A stretch of 64,000 nt of DNA from Membranipora membranacea (Eukaryota > Bryozoa > Gymnolaemata > Cheilostomatida > Membraniporidae), in the NCBI GenBank assembly GCA_914767715.1, contig OU612068.1, positions 29,202,001-29,266,000 on the forward strand. The letters are read 5' to 3'. Below are positions 15,001 through 24,266 of the stretch, piece by piece. The notes beneath the pieces were generated by a model. That model was not told the DNA's origin. It worked only from the letters and a program-made list of their open reading frames with translations, and did no database searches. How positions within the stretch are numbered: the stretch's first letter is position 1; every line of letters starts with the position of its first letter. The translations under genes were made by a program, and so were the position numbers.

Positions 15001-18000
15001 TTGATCTACAGAAGAAATTGATTTATTGGGAAATGATTTGAATCTATGATCTTGAATTCTCAGCTTCAGTCTAGCTCTAGCTCTGAACTGAAATGTTATA
15101 TATGTCTATATTATATATGTATACATTATATATGTCTATATCATATGTGTCTTTTTTATATATGTCTATGTTATATATTGTCTATGTTATATATTGTCTA
15201 TGTTATATATTGTCCCCTCTGTTTCAGGTAATGGCACTAACGTACAGAGTAGAATTGGGAAATCATTTCTATACAAAGATAAGTTAGACTATGTATGTAA
15301 GCAGGGATATGTATATGATAACTCTATAACTCGACAGAGATTGATCTGTGATAGATATAACGGATCTGAGTATGCTACATGGAACGGTACTGAGCTCCAC
15401 TGCTCGAGTAAGTCTCCCATATCTAATCAGATACTCAAGCTGAGCGCTTGTTGTCTGGAATAAAATCGACACCCCAAAGTATCACCCTCGTCAATTATTC
15501 CGTATAACACATAAACATATAAATAATTATGTTATATTTATATGTTATTGCTATAACATAACAGAGTAAGGATATATCACTGATATCCTGTGATATTTCC
15601 TTACTACTGTTGTCAATACAGTAATAGTACATTGTAAGACGCTCGCGACTACTTTTTTATTTCTTAATTAGTTTATGTATGGATTTGATGTTATCATTCC
15701 ATGACAGTATTATACTGAGACGGATTAATAAACTCAAACCTGTAAATTGAGATTTGGCTTTATATTTTTAGAAGTAAACTGTGGAGACCCGGGTATCGGA
15801 TCTAACGTGAGTAAGATAGGAGATAGTCACGAGTATGCTGATATAGTAATATACCGCTGTGCAGAGCAGCATGTACTTACAGGAGGGGGACTAGAGGAGC
15901 TGTGGCTACGCTGTGGTTCTGGTGGTTCATGGAACGGTACAGCACCATCCTGCGAACGTAAGAATAAAAGTCCTACTTATACTAAGCCCCGAGGGTACTC
16001 CTTTCATGAAAAACCTCTCGAAACACCTTAGCTTATATCTATGCACGACCTATATGGATGCAATTTGAATCTTAGTCAATTAGAGAATTGGATGAATTTC
16101 ATTTACGATTTGCATTGCATGTACCTTGTTTTATACAGCTGCTGAGATAACGAGTGATTTTGAGGTGACGCGGTTAAAACCCTATACAGTCCAGGCTTCA
16201 TGGATCATGTCAGAGAAATATAAGGGTGTACCAATCAAGTTCCATATTAAGTTTAGAGGCAGACCAGGATACATCGCCTCTAATGGAGAACACGCCTACA
16301 TAGAGACAGTGCCTGAGGGATCACGTATGTTATCATAACTGTCAAAGTTGGGTGATCAATATGTATACTAGATCATCAAATACTTAATACTGTCACTTTA
16401 ACTTGTTCATTGCTACCCTTATACTAAACGATATTATTAAGTCTATGTTGCAACTCTGAAATACTTAATCTCCATCTGACCAGTATAGGAGTTGCCTGCT
16501 CTCAGGATGAGAGAGAACAATCACATCTCCACTTTTATTTTTGTGAAATAAGTCTTTGATCCAAATTGATTGAAGATTAGATTAATTGAACACTTTCTAG
16601 TTCACAATGAGTCAAAGCTGTACAAGTCATCAGAAAGTGGGCTGTTGAAGCAGAGAATATTCACTCAGCCAGGATATGTCTATGAGTTCAGACTTGAAAG
16701 TAAGAGATCAAACTGCTTTTTGTCTGTACATTAAAATATGTGTCGTTTGACTTGATGATGACCTCACAACTGTGTTGCACCCACAATTTTTTTTAAAAGT
16801 CTCCATCGCATTGCCAAAACTGAGATCAGCAACCTTTTGTTACTGAAAACAACAATTAGAAACTGGCTTGAACAGTACCTCATCTTCAATTTTACTGGTT
16901 CCTCTGTTTCTAGGTCAGAGCTCCATATCTTATGAGAAATGGCCTAAGGACCAGGAACCCCTGATCGTATATACGGGTGGAGGCGCTCCTTTCGTAGGTG
17001 CGGTGCAGGAGGCTAACCTACCCAATGTTATCCCACTGACAGCTCTGCCTAAGAAGAGGACACAACCCATCATCCGCAGTCTGGACTCTGCTGACACGTC
17101 AGTATAATATACCTCATAACTAGATAAGAATTTTTATCTTCTTCAAAATTTATGTCACATCAATCACTCGTTCACTGCTTGTAACAATCAATGTGTGTCT
17201 AATGATTCTTCTTGCTCATTGTGATGATAATTGCTCAGTCTAATGATGATTGACCTCAGTGTGAATTACCCCTATATCTGTTACAGGGTACTGGTGACGT
17301 TTGATCGTTCGATGTTCTCTGAGCAAAATGGTACAATCGTAGGATTCTCCGTCATCGTCAAGGAGGTATATTAACTCTAAGATTTTCTCATTCACTGATA
17401 TTATCATCCGAGAAATGAAGCAATTGCTTGTTTCCCAATATGTCTGTGATCTAAGTTTGCAGGGATAGATTTAGATGGGAGTTTGTATCTGTAAGACAAC
17501 TCCGACACTCCATCAGTTTTACTTTTATTTTATCCATGTTACAGATGTTGCCTTATTACTCATGCTGCATTGAGTTTGCTATAAAATTGTCCAGCTAACC
17601 ACAGCCATTTTTATTTACAAATAATATTTGTCCTCTTGATTTTAGGTTCATCCGTTTCACACAAGTGATTCAGCCTTGGCTAAAGAAGGATACCATGACA
17701 GATATCCCAATGAATTGTTTACATACAGAGAATTAGATGTTTTCACTAAATATAACACATGGCCGGCCTTCTTCGCTACTCCCCTCTGTAACCTGTTCAA
17801 TCCAAACGAGAGTAAGATAGAACTGCTTTTATCATTCTAATATCATGTATTGGTAAAAGAAAACGGGTAATGAAGGCCATTTCATTGACCAATTCAAATA
17901 ACAACATACCAAATACCATTGGAAAGTTATTGGGTGACCAAGCCTGTGTGTTGGCTCTGATCTGAATGGCTGTAAGATGAGAAAGAGAGCCAATGCCAGG

Positions 18001-21000
18001 TCACTGAATGTACCTATTGAGATGGGATGAAAATTGAAGCTGAATTACTTTCATATTATCAATAATACATCAAGAGGTACTTTCCTGAAAATACCATCTG
18101 ACCTGCCATTGGCATACTCCCCCCACCCCCACAAGCCTGTCACAGCCTACAAATTGGCTACGGCTATCCAGTGTGAATTACTCTACAAAAGGCCTGATTT
18201 GACATCATCATGTCATCTTATCAAATAAATAGCATCGAAAAAGCGGTCATACCAAAGCAGATTGTCCAGTCAGATTGATTGCAAAGTGTCAAAACATGTG
18301 AAATGCATTCTAAGATATTGAGTTCATCACAATGTTTAGTCTTGAATGATCAATCAAGAGGGACACTGGACACTCGGCGCAGAGTTCTGTTGACATCACG
18401 TTTTTGAATAGTGGTTGATCTATGCGGGGTATGTAAGAACTTCGAAAAAAATTGTTTGTGGCCACAATAATGGTCCTTCAGACCACAACTTTGATGTTAT
18501 GAGCTTTGTCAAGGGCTTGGTTGTACCAATAGACAGTTTTCTGGCACTGATTTAGGCCTCTATTTGGAGTTGTCCTCTCTCCAGTTTGGTACTTTTAACC
18601 CACGCCACATAGGAAAAACGTGCTGAAAAGAGGGTTATCTTGAAATCCGTTTATAGTAGGATAAAAAGGATTTTTGATTCAGAATCTGCACCATTGAAAA
18701 CTGATAGGGACATAGTTCGGGAAATATTTTTGGTATTCGGTTAGTCAATTATATCAATTTCTGCCAGTTTTGCTGACCGTTTGGCAGAATTTTTCTTGAA
18801 TTTCGTCACTAAAATTAAGATTTATCAACATTCAAGCCTCCAATGATTTGGAAACCCTGTCTCACAGGGTTTTTAATGGTGCGGATTCTGAATCAAAAAT
18901 CAATTTTATTGTAACATAAGCGGTTTTCAAGAAAACCCTCTTTCAGCACGATTTTCCTATGCGGCGTGGGTTAAAAGTACCAAACTGGAGAAAGGACAAC
19001 TCCAAATTGAGGCGTAAATCAGAGCTCAGAAAACTGTCTATTGTGCCTTTCTTACCTTACTGAGTTTTGATGTGTTGGTTTTCATTTATTCTCCTACTTA
19101 TATGTTTGTTCACATATACAGCATACCAGAACATAATCGGTGACAAACCATCCCGTACTGTCAAGTTCCTATCTGATAACATATCAGCAGAAGATGCCCC
19201 GCTGTGGATAGAATCTCCTTTTAAAAACTTCCCTGGACCTGATAAGTTACCTGAACAGGAGGTGTCATTCATAGTAGGCTCAGATCTCACCTGTCTATCT
19301 CGTGAGTCATACTAATTTATATACCTACTGAGAGCTGTGATGTGACTCGGATAAGTGATTAGTATCGAGACTTAGAGTACCTCAATGTAGTTTCTGGTTC
19401 TGGCTAGTCTTCATTAAGTGTTACCAGTACCCTACTAGCAAAACTATACTTGAGCCTATATTTACTGCTTTAGGGTACAAACAGACATGTATATTTACAA
19501 ACTCATACACAACCAATAACGTATATAGAGTACATATGCATGATTGTATGGTGTTACAGCCGACTATAAATTAAAACATTATTCATTTTTGGGTTTTGTT
19601 TAATTACAGATAATAGAACGTCGACATGCAACGGACCAATGAGACGCAACAGAAAGTTCTGTATAAAACTTCGAGCTTATAACAGCTTTGGATGGAATGA
19701 CTCTATGTGTTCTGATATTATAGTGCTCAGTAAGTGAACTAAAGTCTGTTACTTACTTAATATGGATATGTGTGTTTATAACACCCACAATTTTATGATC
19801 TCAAGTGACCTGCTGAACCCGTGATGAAAATATCCGATGATGAGATTTGCATTTTAGTATATTCACATATGTATAACGTATATATATATAGTTTCTAATT
19901 ATAAATACTTACTAGTATATTGTGACTTATTGATGATGTGGTGTATACATAAACATTAAAATACCCTCTATATGTTTTTATATTTATATATTTTATTGCT
20001 GTATACTTTACAGAGAGAGTTCTGGAGTTTGACAGCGCCCTCATTGTACCAACTGTATTAGCCTCTCTACCTTTTGCTATATTCTGTATTGTGGGAATTT
20101 ATATTGTAAGTATAGAACAGCTGATTTTACCATTCCTCTCCATGCTACACCATGGCGTGATGTAGTAAAAGTCTCCAGGTTGAACCCATGATATGCATTC
20201 ATGTTCTCAATCTCGAGATGTTGATAATTTAGATCACGTTCGGTGTTCCCAAGAGCGATGCTTAAGTATTCTTCTTTACCCTGACAAAAACCTCTTCTCA
20301 AACCTTATCGAGTTTCATGAAAAATAATGTAACGCCCGCCGGAGTTTTGTACTATTGAGTTGTCTTATTTCATACCCTTTATTTATTAGAAAGCTACGGA
20401 TACAGATGGTGGTGACGACGACGCAGAGCATGATGAGATAGAAGGAGAGCTGGTTAAAGCCTGGGTGAGTGACGTACTACTTACTGCCTCCTAGTACAAA
20501 GGTCATCTAGAGTCAGTCATCTCAAACATCAATAATGTGTTTAATATACGATGATAAACCCTTTCACATCTAGCTTCCATCAAGCAGACAAAGCTGTATC
20601 TACTGTATTTGGAAAAAGATTCCACTAATCAATTGGAACGATATTTTTCAAACAATTAAATAACACTCGGCTAAAATTTTACTGCTTTTAGCTTAGCTGC
20701 TGTTATTTGATAAGTATTGATTAATACTGAGTTTACCAACTCGTGTTAGTCATGCATATATACATGTACACACTGTGATCATACAGTTTTACTTTGTTTA
20801 TTGCTATATATACCTGTGTTTTAGTCCCGAGATCTGCAGCGTCATCCTATTGGTTACAAATCTAAGTCCGGAGTCCGAAGTCTCAGTCACCAACATAATC
20901 AAAGTATACAAGGTGAGTACAGATTAGGATTAGCGCTTTATCTCCTGAGTCTGCGTCGGAGAGCAATATTGAAAATATACGATACAGGATTACACAACGT

Positions 21001-21369
21001 TAGAATCAACTATGTGACTGTGTCACATTCGCTGTCTTAAAAGGTGGCTAGTTAATTGTGAAATAGAAACGGGACCTGCTTTGACAAGTTCTATAAGAAC
21101 TCAAAACATTCTGAAATTCTATCTATGCTTATTATCAAACACAACTCATAGATCAACCACAACTCATAGATCAACCGATACACACAGAAAGACTGGTGTC
21201 ACGTAGTTGCATGATGTATGAAATGCTGCTCTATCTAACAGATGATACAGATTCGGTAGCAGAAGGTGGGGGTCTAATGAGGAGAAGCAGGGTGAAGGCT
21301 ATAAGGTCTCAGCTCGGAGGAAAGGGGAGACAACTTGAGATCATTGGAGGTAACACTCATGAGCATTAA
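2..21369 (+). CDS. CCP/FnIII single-pass receptor, 5' end outside window
   Basis: Eighteen exons encode the last ~899 residues of a type I membrane protein: 2-185, 398-580, 1052-1205, 1299-1513, 1817-2017, 15228-15407, 15772-15957, 16139-16324, 16601-16699, 16914-17097, 17287-17365, 17646-17811, 19122-19301, 19610-19729, 20014-20105, 20390-20464, 20825-20912, 21242-21369. The first seven carry one partial and five full CCP (sushi) domains, each with paired Cys, a Trp before the last Cys and many N-glycosylation sequons. One CCP (exon 1817-2017) has an acidic Glu-rich insertion. FnIII-like sequence follows; the last extracellular part resembles the membrane-proximal region of receptor tyrosine phosphatases (CNGP...FCIKLRAYNSFG). 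A hydrophobic segment near 20040-20105 is the membrane span. The cytoplasmic tail is only ~95 residues, acidic then basic, and holds no phosphatase domain. Junctions up to 16914 are phase 1, typical of domain shuffling. Likely a cell-surface recognition or adhesion receptor; ligand unknown. The final exon could instead be spliced at its GGTAAC. Confidence 0.75.
2752..6285. repeat. Segmental duplication, unit 1
   Basis: This block matches 6286 to about 11780 over long colinear stretches. It starts with a shared segment at 2800-2910 / 6330-6440 (GACACGGGTGTCCAGGATAC in both). It runs through the antistasin-like gene and ends with the 5650-6280 / 10850-11790 match. It carries the decayed gene copy. 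Unit 2 is longer only because of later insertions. Confidence 0.8.
3896..4787 (-). pseudogene. Decayed copy of the antistasin-like secreted protein gene
   Basis: This is the unit 1 counterpart of the intact gene at 7467-8414. Three exon remnants are visible: 4726-4787 (start codon and signal peptide), ~4487-4605 and 3896-4029. Damage seen directly: an 11 bp deletion in the signal-peptide exon shifts its frame. About 33 bp are missing at the start of exon 2, removing the acceptor AG and the first residues present in the other copy. The last Cys of domain 2 is Arg (CVR instead of CVC), and a conserved Asp in domain 1 is Tyr (GVYCGG). Exon 3 still has a good acceptor and the remaining Cys. Most likely a pseudogene; a rescued transcript using another acceptor would still lack a secretion signal in this frame. 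Confidence 0.75.
7467..8414 (-). CDS. Small secreted protein with two antistasin-like six-Cys domains
   Basis: Three exons, 8414-8342, 8207-8070 and 7600-7467, give a 114-residue protein. Exon 1 codes a hydrophobic signal peptide starting MSAYSFLSV. Exons 2 and 3 each encode one module with the same spacing, C-x6-C-x4-C-x13-C-x2-C-x-C, ending GCPVCMC or GCLTCVC. The GC-xx-C-x-C ending and overall spacing resemble antistasin-type protease-inhibitor domains; a VWC-like or pacifastin-like fold is possible. All introns are phase 1. The end is ambiguous: exon 3 either reads through to GE-stop at 7467 or splices at its GTGAGT to an acceptor near 7380, adding a few residues before a stop. A polyadenylation-type AATAAA lies downstream near 6998. 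Probable extracellular protease inhibitor or defence peptide; target unknown. Confidence 0.65.
9303..10620. mobile_element. 1.3 kb foldback (large-hairpin) element
   Basis: A left arm (about 9303-9922) and right arm (about 9971-10620) are near-perfect inverted repeats, with outer ends GGTTATGATACC / GGTATCATAACC and a loop of ~48 bp. The right arm has ~35 bp extra near 10275-10315. No coding frame belongs to it; open frames inside are arm sequence. It sits in unit 2 of the segmental duplication and is missing from unit 1. Best explained as a non-autonomous foldback or long-TIR DNA transposon. No convincing target-site duplication was found. Confidence 0.8.
11320..11690 (+). mobile_element. 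3' tail of a non-LTR retrotransposon (LINE)
   Basis: A frame ending at 11657 encodes the typical C-terminal end of LINE reverse-transcriptase polyproteins: RRWLYLGHTLRR, then GRPKETWRR, then DREKW. It is followed by a short AAGTC-type tandem tail (11657-11675), typical of a LINE 3' end. The flanking sequence continues the unit 2 match on both sides, so this is a 5'-truncated insertion of about 350 bp. It has no catalytic domains and cannot be active. Confidence 0.75.
12136..13311 (-). CDS. Secreted protein: antistasin-like module plus WAP four-disulfide domain
   Basis: Three exons, 13311-13251, 13029-12895 and 12266-12136, give 108 residues, all phase 1. Exon 1 encodes a signal peptide (MANFSTSVAAVALCAVF). 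Exon 2 has a six-Cys module like those of the neighbouring gene (APCSFVRC...GCPTCTC), with an NVT sequon at its start. Exon 3 encodes a WAP domain with all eight Cys (SCP, TC, RC, DC, KCC, GC, KC), ending CPRKCT. WAP domains commonly inhibit serine proteases or act as antimicrobials. The exon 3 acceptor is the second AG of CAGGAG; using the first would make a TGA codon at the junction. The gene is related to, but diverged from, the duplicated pair and has an extra domain. Probably an extracellular inhibitor or immune effector. Confidence 0.65.
15095..15213. repeat. AT-rich short tandem repeat
   Basis: Degenerate TATATGTCTATAT-type units end in three copies of a ~16 bp unit (CTATGTTATATATTGT). 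They lie immediately upstream of the splice acceptor at 15227, at the 3' end of the long intron. Confidence 0.8.
18529..19041. mobile_element. MITE-like inverted-repeat element, copy 1
   Basis: About 513 bp bounded by ATAGACAGTTTTC and its inverse GAAAACTGTCTAT. Extended arms share the segment with CCTCTCTCCAGTTTGGTAC and its complement. It lies in the receptor intron 17812-19121 and has no coding frame. A second copy is at 50130-50630, in opposite orientation judged by the asymmetric centre. A small non-autonomous DNA transposon is the likeliest identity. Confidence 0.75.
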
Positions 21370-22113
21370 ACTCCAGACAAATTGCGACCATTGCGCTATC
21401 CCATCCAGAATGGATAGTATCATCGAACAGACCTCTCCTTGAAAACAACAAGGAAAATCATTTGCAAATGGTGCGGACATTTGCTTTTCAACAATGAGCT
21501 ATTGTGGCGTTACTCCTCGAAAGAGCAGTTGATCAGGTTTTTTCTGAAAATGAGCATGACATTCATTAATGTGTGTAGCCATCAAGTTCCTAACCTTAGA
21601 GATTGCACGTCTTCTTATTTAGAAATGTGATCGTTTCTTATCTCTAATATTGTTTTGTGAAATAAACAAGTTGAAACAGCAGTCTGTCTCTGTTATAGTG
21701 ATTAGATTGTGACAAAAATAACAGCTGACTGATTGAATCATCCGGGACATTAAGTTTTTTTATCAACATAGCCTGTGATTTTTGTTATTTTCTTGAAATT
21801 ATTGACTTGGTGTGTATTTCCCATGTCGACTCATCTCATATTAGTCATCAAAGGCTAAACTGTCAATTAAGGAGGATGGTAGTTTGTGAGTACTTTTCTG
21901 GGAATTATCCAAGCAAACATCTAACAAGAACTTGAATCATCTCGTAAGATGAACAAAGTTACGACACATGACCTCCTGCCCCCTTCTCCGACGTGATTAT
22001 TAAAAACGAGGATCCTTGTGTTTTTGCAAACATATCGCTACAGTCTGTCCACATCGATAGATAGACAGCAGAAAAAAGGCATAATCGAAGTTAAGTTTGC
22101 GTTATCACACAGG
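21370..22113. other. Receptor 3' UTR and intergenic spacer
   Basis: An AATAAA polyadenylation hexamer at 21661-21666 lies about 290 bp after the receptor stop codon, so the transcript probably ends near 21680. The remaining ~430 bp to the next start codon holds no recognised element and presumably includes the promoter of the Frizzled-CRD gene. Confidence 0.5.
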
Positions 22114-23396
22114 ATGATTCGAGCGATTATTCTATCTATGCTCCCAGTGGTAGTTTTTGGAGCAGCAGTTGGCTACAACAAAAGGATCTGTTATGATGTA
22201 TTAATTCCTGAGTGTCAAGGTGTGTGAATAATCTAATCCACATGTTCATGCTTGTCTTTGGGTCCTGTCCTGTTCTCTCTTATGCGCATCATTATCTAGT
22301 AAATCTGCATTAAATAAAAGTGACAGGAGGTCGGCAAGCCCTATGTGCTCATGCCTTATATGTTATGATATCACTTAACCATGCTAGTTTATCTATTTAC
22401 AGAATTATTATTTTGATTTTTGTGTTATATTGAAATTGTAGCCTAAATAAAAACATTAATTGATACTTTACAGGTTTGGGCTACATAAAGACATCACTAC
22501 CAGCTAGACAACAAATACAGTCAGTTCAGAAGAAGATAAACTTTTTCTCTAAGCGGAGTTCTACCCCAGCTGCACTTGTCCCTTACCTGTGTTACACTTT
22601 GGTACCCTCATGTCAACAGGACAGAAAATATGAGTTCACGCCTTGTAAAGCAGCGTGTCAGAAATTACAGGTAAATTACAGCTTCTATATCTACTGATTC
22701 TCTTTTTGGTATCAGTTCCCCACAGCCCAACAGCAGTTTACAATGTGTTATGAATTTTTTTTGATTTTTATCTCTGAAGTCAGATATTTGACTTGGTTTT
22801 GTATTTCCTGTAGTTAACAGTGGAAAATATGCCACAATCATGCTTGTCATAAATATTATTTTAATTGTTGTTTGTAGGGCCAGATAGAGCGGTTATCCAT
22901 AGGAGTATTCTATGAAAACTCTAAAGAGTTTCATTGTGAGAGTGAGAATTTCCCTAAGATTGCCCAGAAGGACAGAGGCTGTGTTACGTACCAATCACTG
23001 TATAAACTAGGCAGACTTTCTCAGGGGGAGCCAACTCCCGCTCAAAATGAGAAGGAAAACCGTATAATCAAGACCACACAACAGTCCGGCAACAGGGAAC
23101 AGCGACTTTCAGATGAACACATAACTTCATTGGAACAATCAATTAACGAACTTTCAAAATTGGTCAGTCTCCTGACCAACTCCATTTCAAAAATCAGTGG
23201 TACCAGCCCGTGGTTTAACATGGGTGGTGGTGCTGAATCAGAGAACAAAAATCTGGTATCCCCAACACCCATTACAACAACCACAACAACCGCCACAGGA
23301 GTGGAGTACCCTGACCTTGAATTAGATGAGGGTGACTTTGGATGGTCTGGTTCCGGTTCAGGGGAAAGGGAGCGTTACTGGTACGTGTATTACTGA
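22114..23396 (+). CDS. Secreted Frizzled-CRD protein with C-terminal Ser-Gly cluster
   Basis: Three exons, 22114-22219, 22474-22670 and 22878-23396, give 273 residues. ATG at 22114 was chosen because a hydrophobic signal peptide follows (residues 1-18). Residues 26-~140 are a Frizzled-type cysteine-rich domain: ICYDVLIPECQGLGYIKTSLP, then VPYLCYTLVPSC, TPCKAAC and FHC/RGC. Only eight of the usual ten Cys are present; the missing two correspond to Cys3 and Cys8 of the family, which pair with each other. A predicted coiled coil (~183-208), a Thr-rich linker and an acidic stretch follow, then SGSGSG at 258-263, a likely glycosaminoglycan attachment site. There are no seven transmembrane segments and no obvious GPI signal. 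Such proteins may bind Wnt or other lipidated ligands outside the cell. It resembles neither classic sFRP (no netrin domain) nor glypican. An AATAAA at 23649 may end the transcript. Confidence 0.75.
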
Positions 23397-24155
23397 ACAT
23401 CATTTGATAAAAATGAAATGTCCACCACTTTTCTTATAGAGCGCTTTATATTTTCGCACGATTTCATTCTGAGTGTTATGTTTAAACTTCATCTAACTTC
23501 AAATAACTTTTTTGATAATTTTTTAGCATCTTCTGTTAACAATATACAATCAGTTTACATAAATCATTCAAATTTTTCTGATTGCGTTCTTCTTCATCTT
23601 GATTGAATTTTTTTCTCCATGGCCAATTTTGAAAAACATTCTTATCGAAATAAAGTCATGCCAGTAAAGTCTAAAATAATCTTAGTTGATGACTGTTTTG
23701 TAAAAAATGTTGCTATTTTACGCTACATGTACACACCTCCCAGCTCCAATCTTGGGTGCAACTGCAGAAGTGAGAATTTTACTCATATGGATAAAAAATA
23801 CGATGGATTTTTGATCAACTTAACAAAGCCAGTTTATTGATTGAGAAGAATTCTGGTTAACAGAAACAGATTCAAAAACTGAAGAAGCATATTATGTTCC
23901 TTGTAATCCTATTTAGCCCACATTTCACAGAAGAGAAACAAACATCTAACACTGGAAGTTAGAGGAGTACATGTTCGATATTTTGTATTAATAAATCCAG
24001 TGCAGCCTATATACATACATATTCATCTATATAAACATTCCTGAACAATAGCTGAACTTTTCTCTCTTAAGCTGATTCCAACATCCTTATTCCGTACTGT
24101 TGTTTCAACTAGATAATTTGGTGACGGATGAGAAATTATCCCTTAACAGCCTACC
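23397..24155. other. Convergent intergenic region
   Basis: Space between the 3' ends of the Frizzled-CRD gene (+) and UBL7 (-). It contains a candidate polyadenylation signal at 23649-23654 for the upstream gene and otherwise AT-rich sequence. The open frames here have no recognised similarity. Confidence 0.5.
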
Positions 24156-24266
24156 TAGAGGGCGCTTTGAGTTTACATAGAGGGCGTTTTAAGTTTACAG
24201 TAAAGGCGATTTGAGTCTACATAGAGGGCGATTTGAGTTTACAATGAAGGCCCTTTGAGTTTACAT
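24156..24266. repeat. Minisatellite at the UBL7 stop codon
   Basis: About five degenerate units of ~23 bp (AGAGGGCGATTTGAGTTTACAT type). The last unit overlaps the UBL7 stop codon, since TTTACAT on the plus strand contains the complement of ATG-TAA. The array therefore forms the start of the UBL7 3' UTR. Confidence 0.8.

Larger units (their letters stand above)
2018..15227 (+). other. 13.2 kb intron of the CCP receptor hosting nested genes
   Basis: The exon ending at 2017 stops in phase 1 just after the first Cys of a CCP domain (NCKDPG). The exon starting at 15228 resumes in phase 1 with the rest of that domain (GNGTN...). Together they make one complete CCP, so the two blocks very probably belong to one transcript. 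The intron holds three small minus-strand genes, the segmental duplication, a foldback element and a LINE fragment. From 13312 to 15095 nothing beyond AT-rich sequence was recognised. An alternative is two adjacent receptor genes, but the exact domain completion argues against it. Confidence 0.65.
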
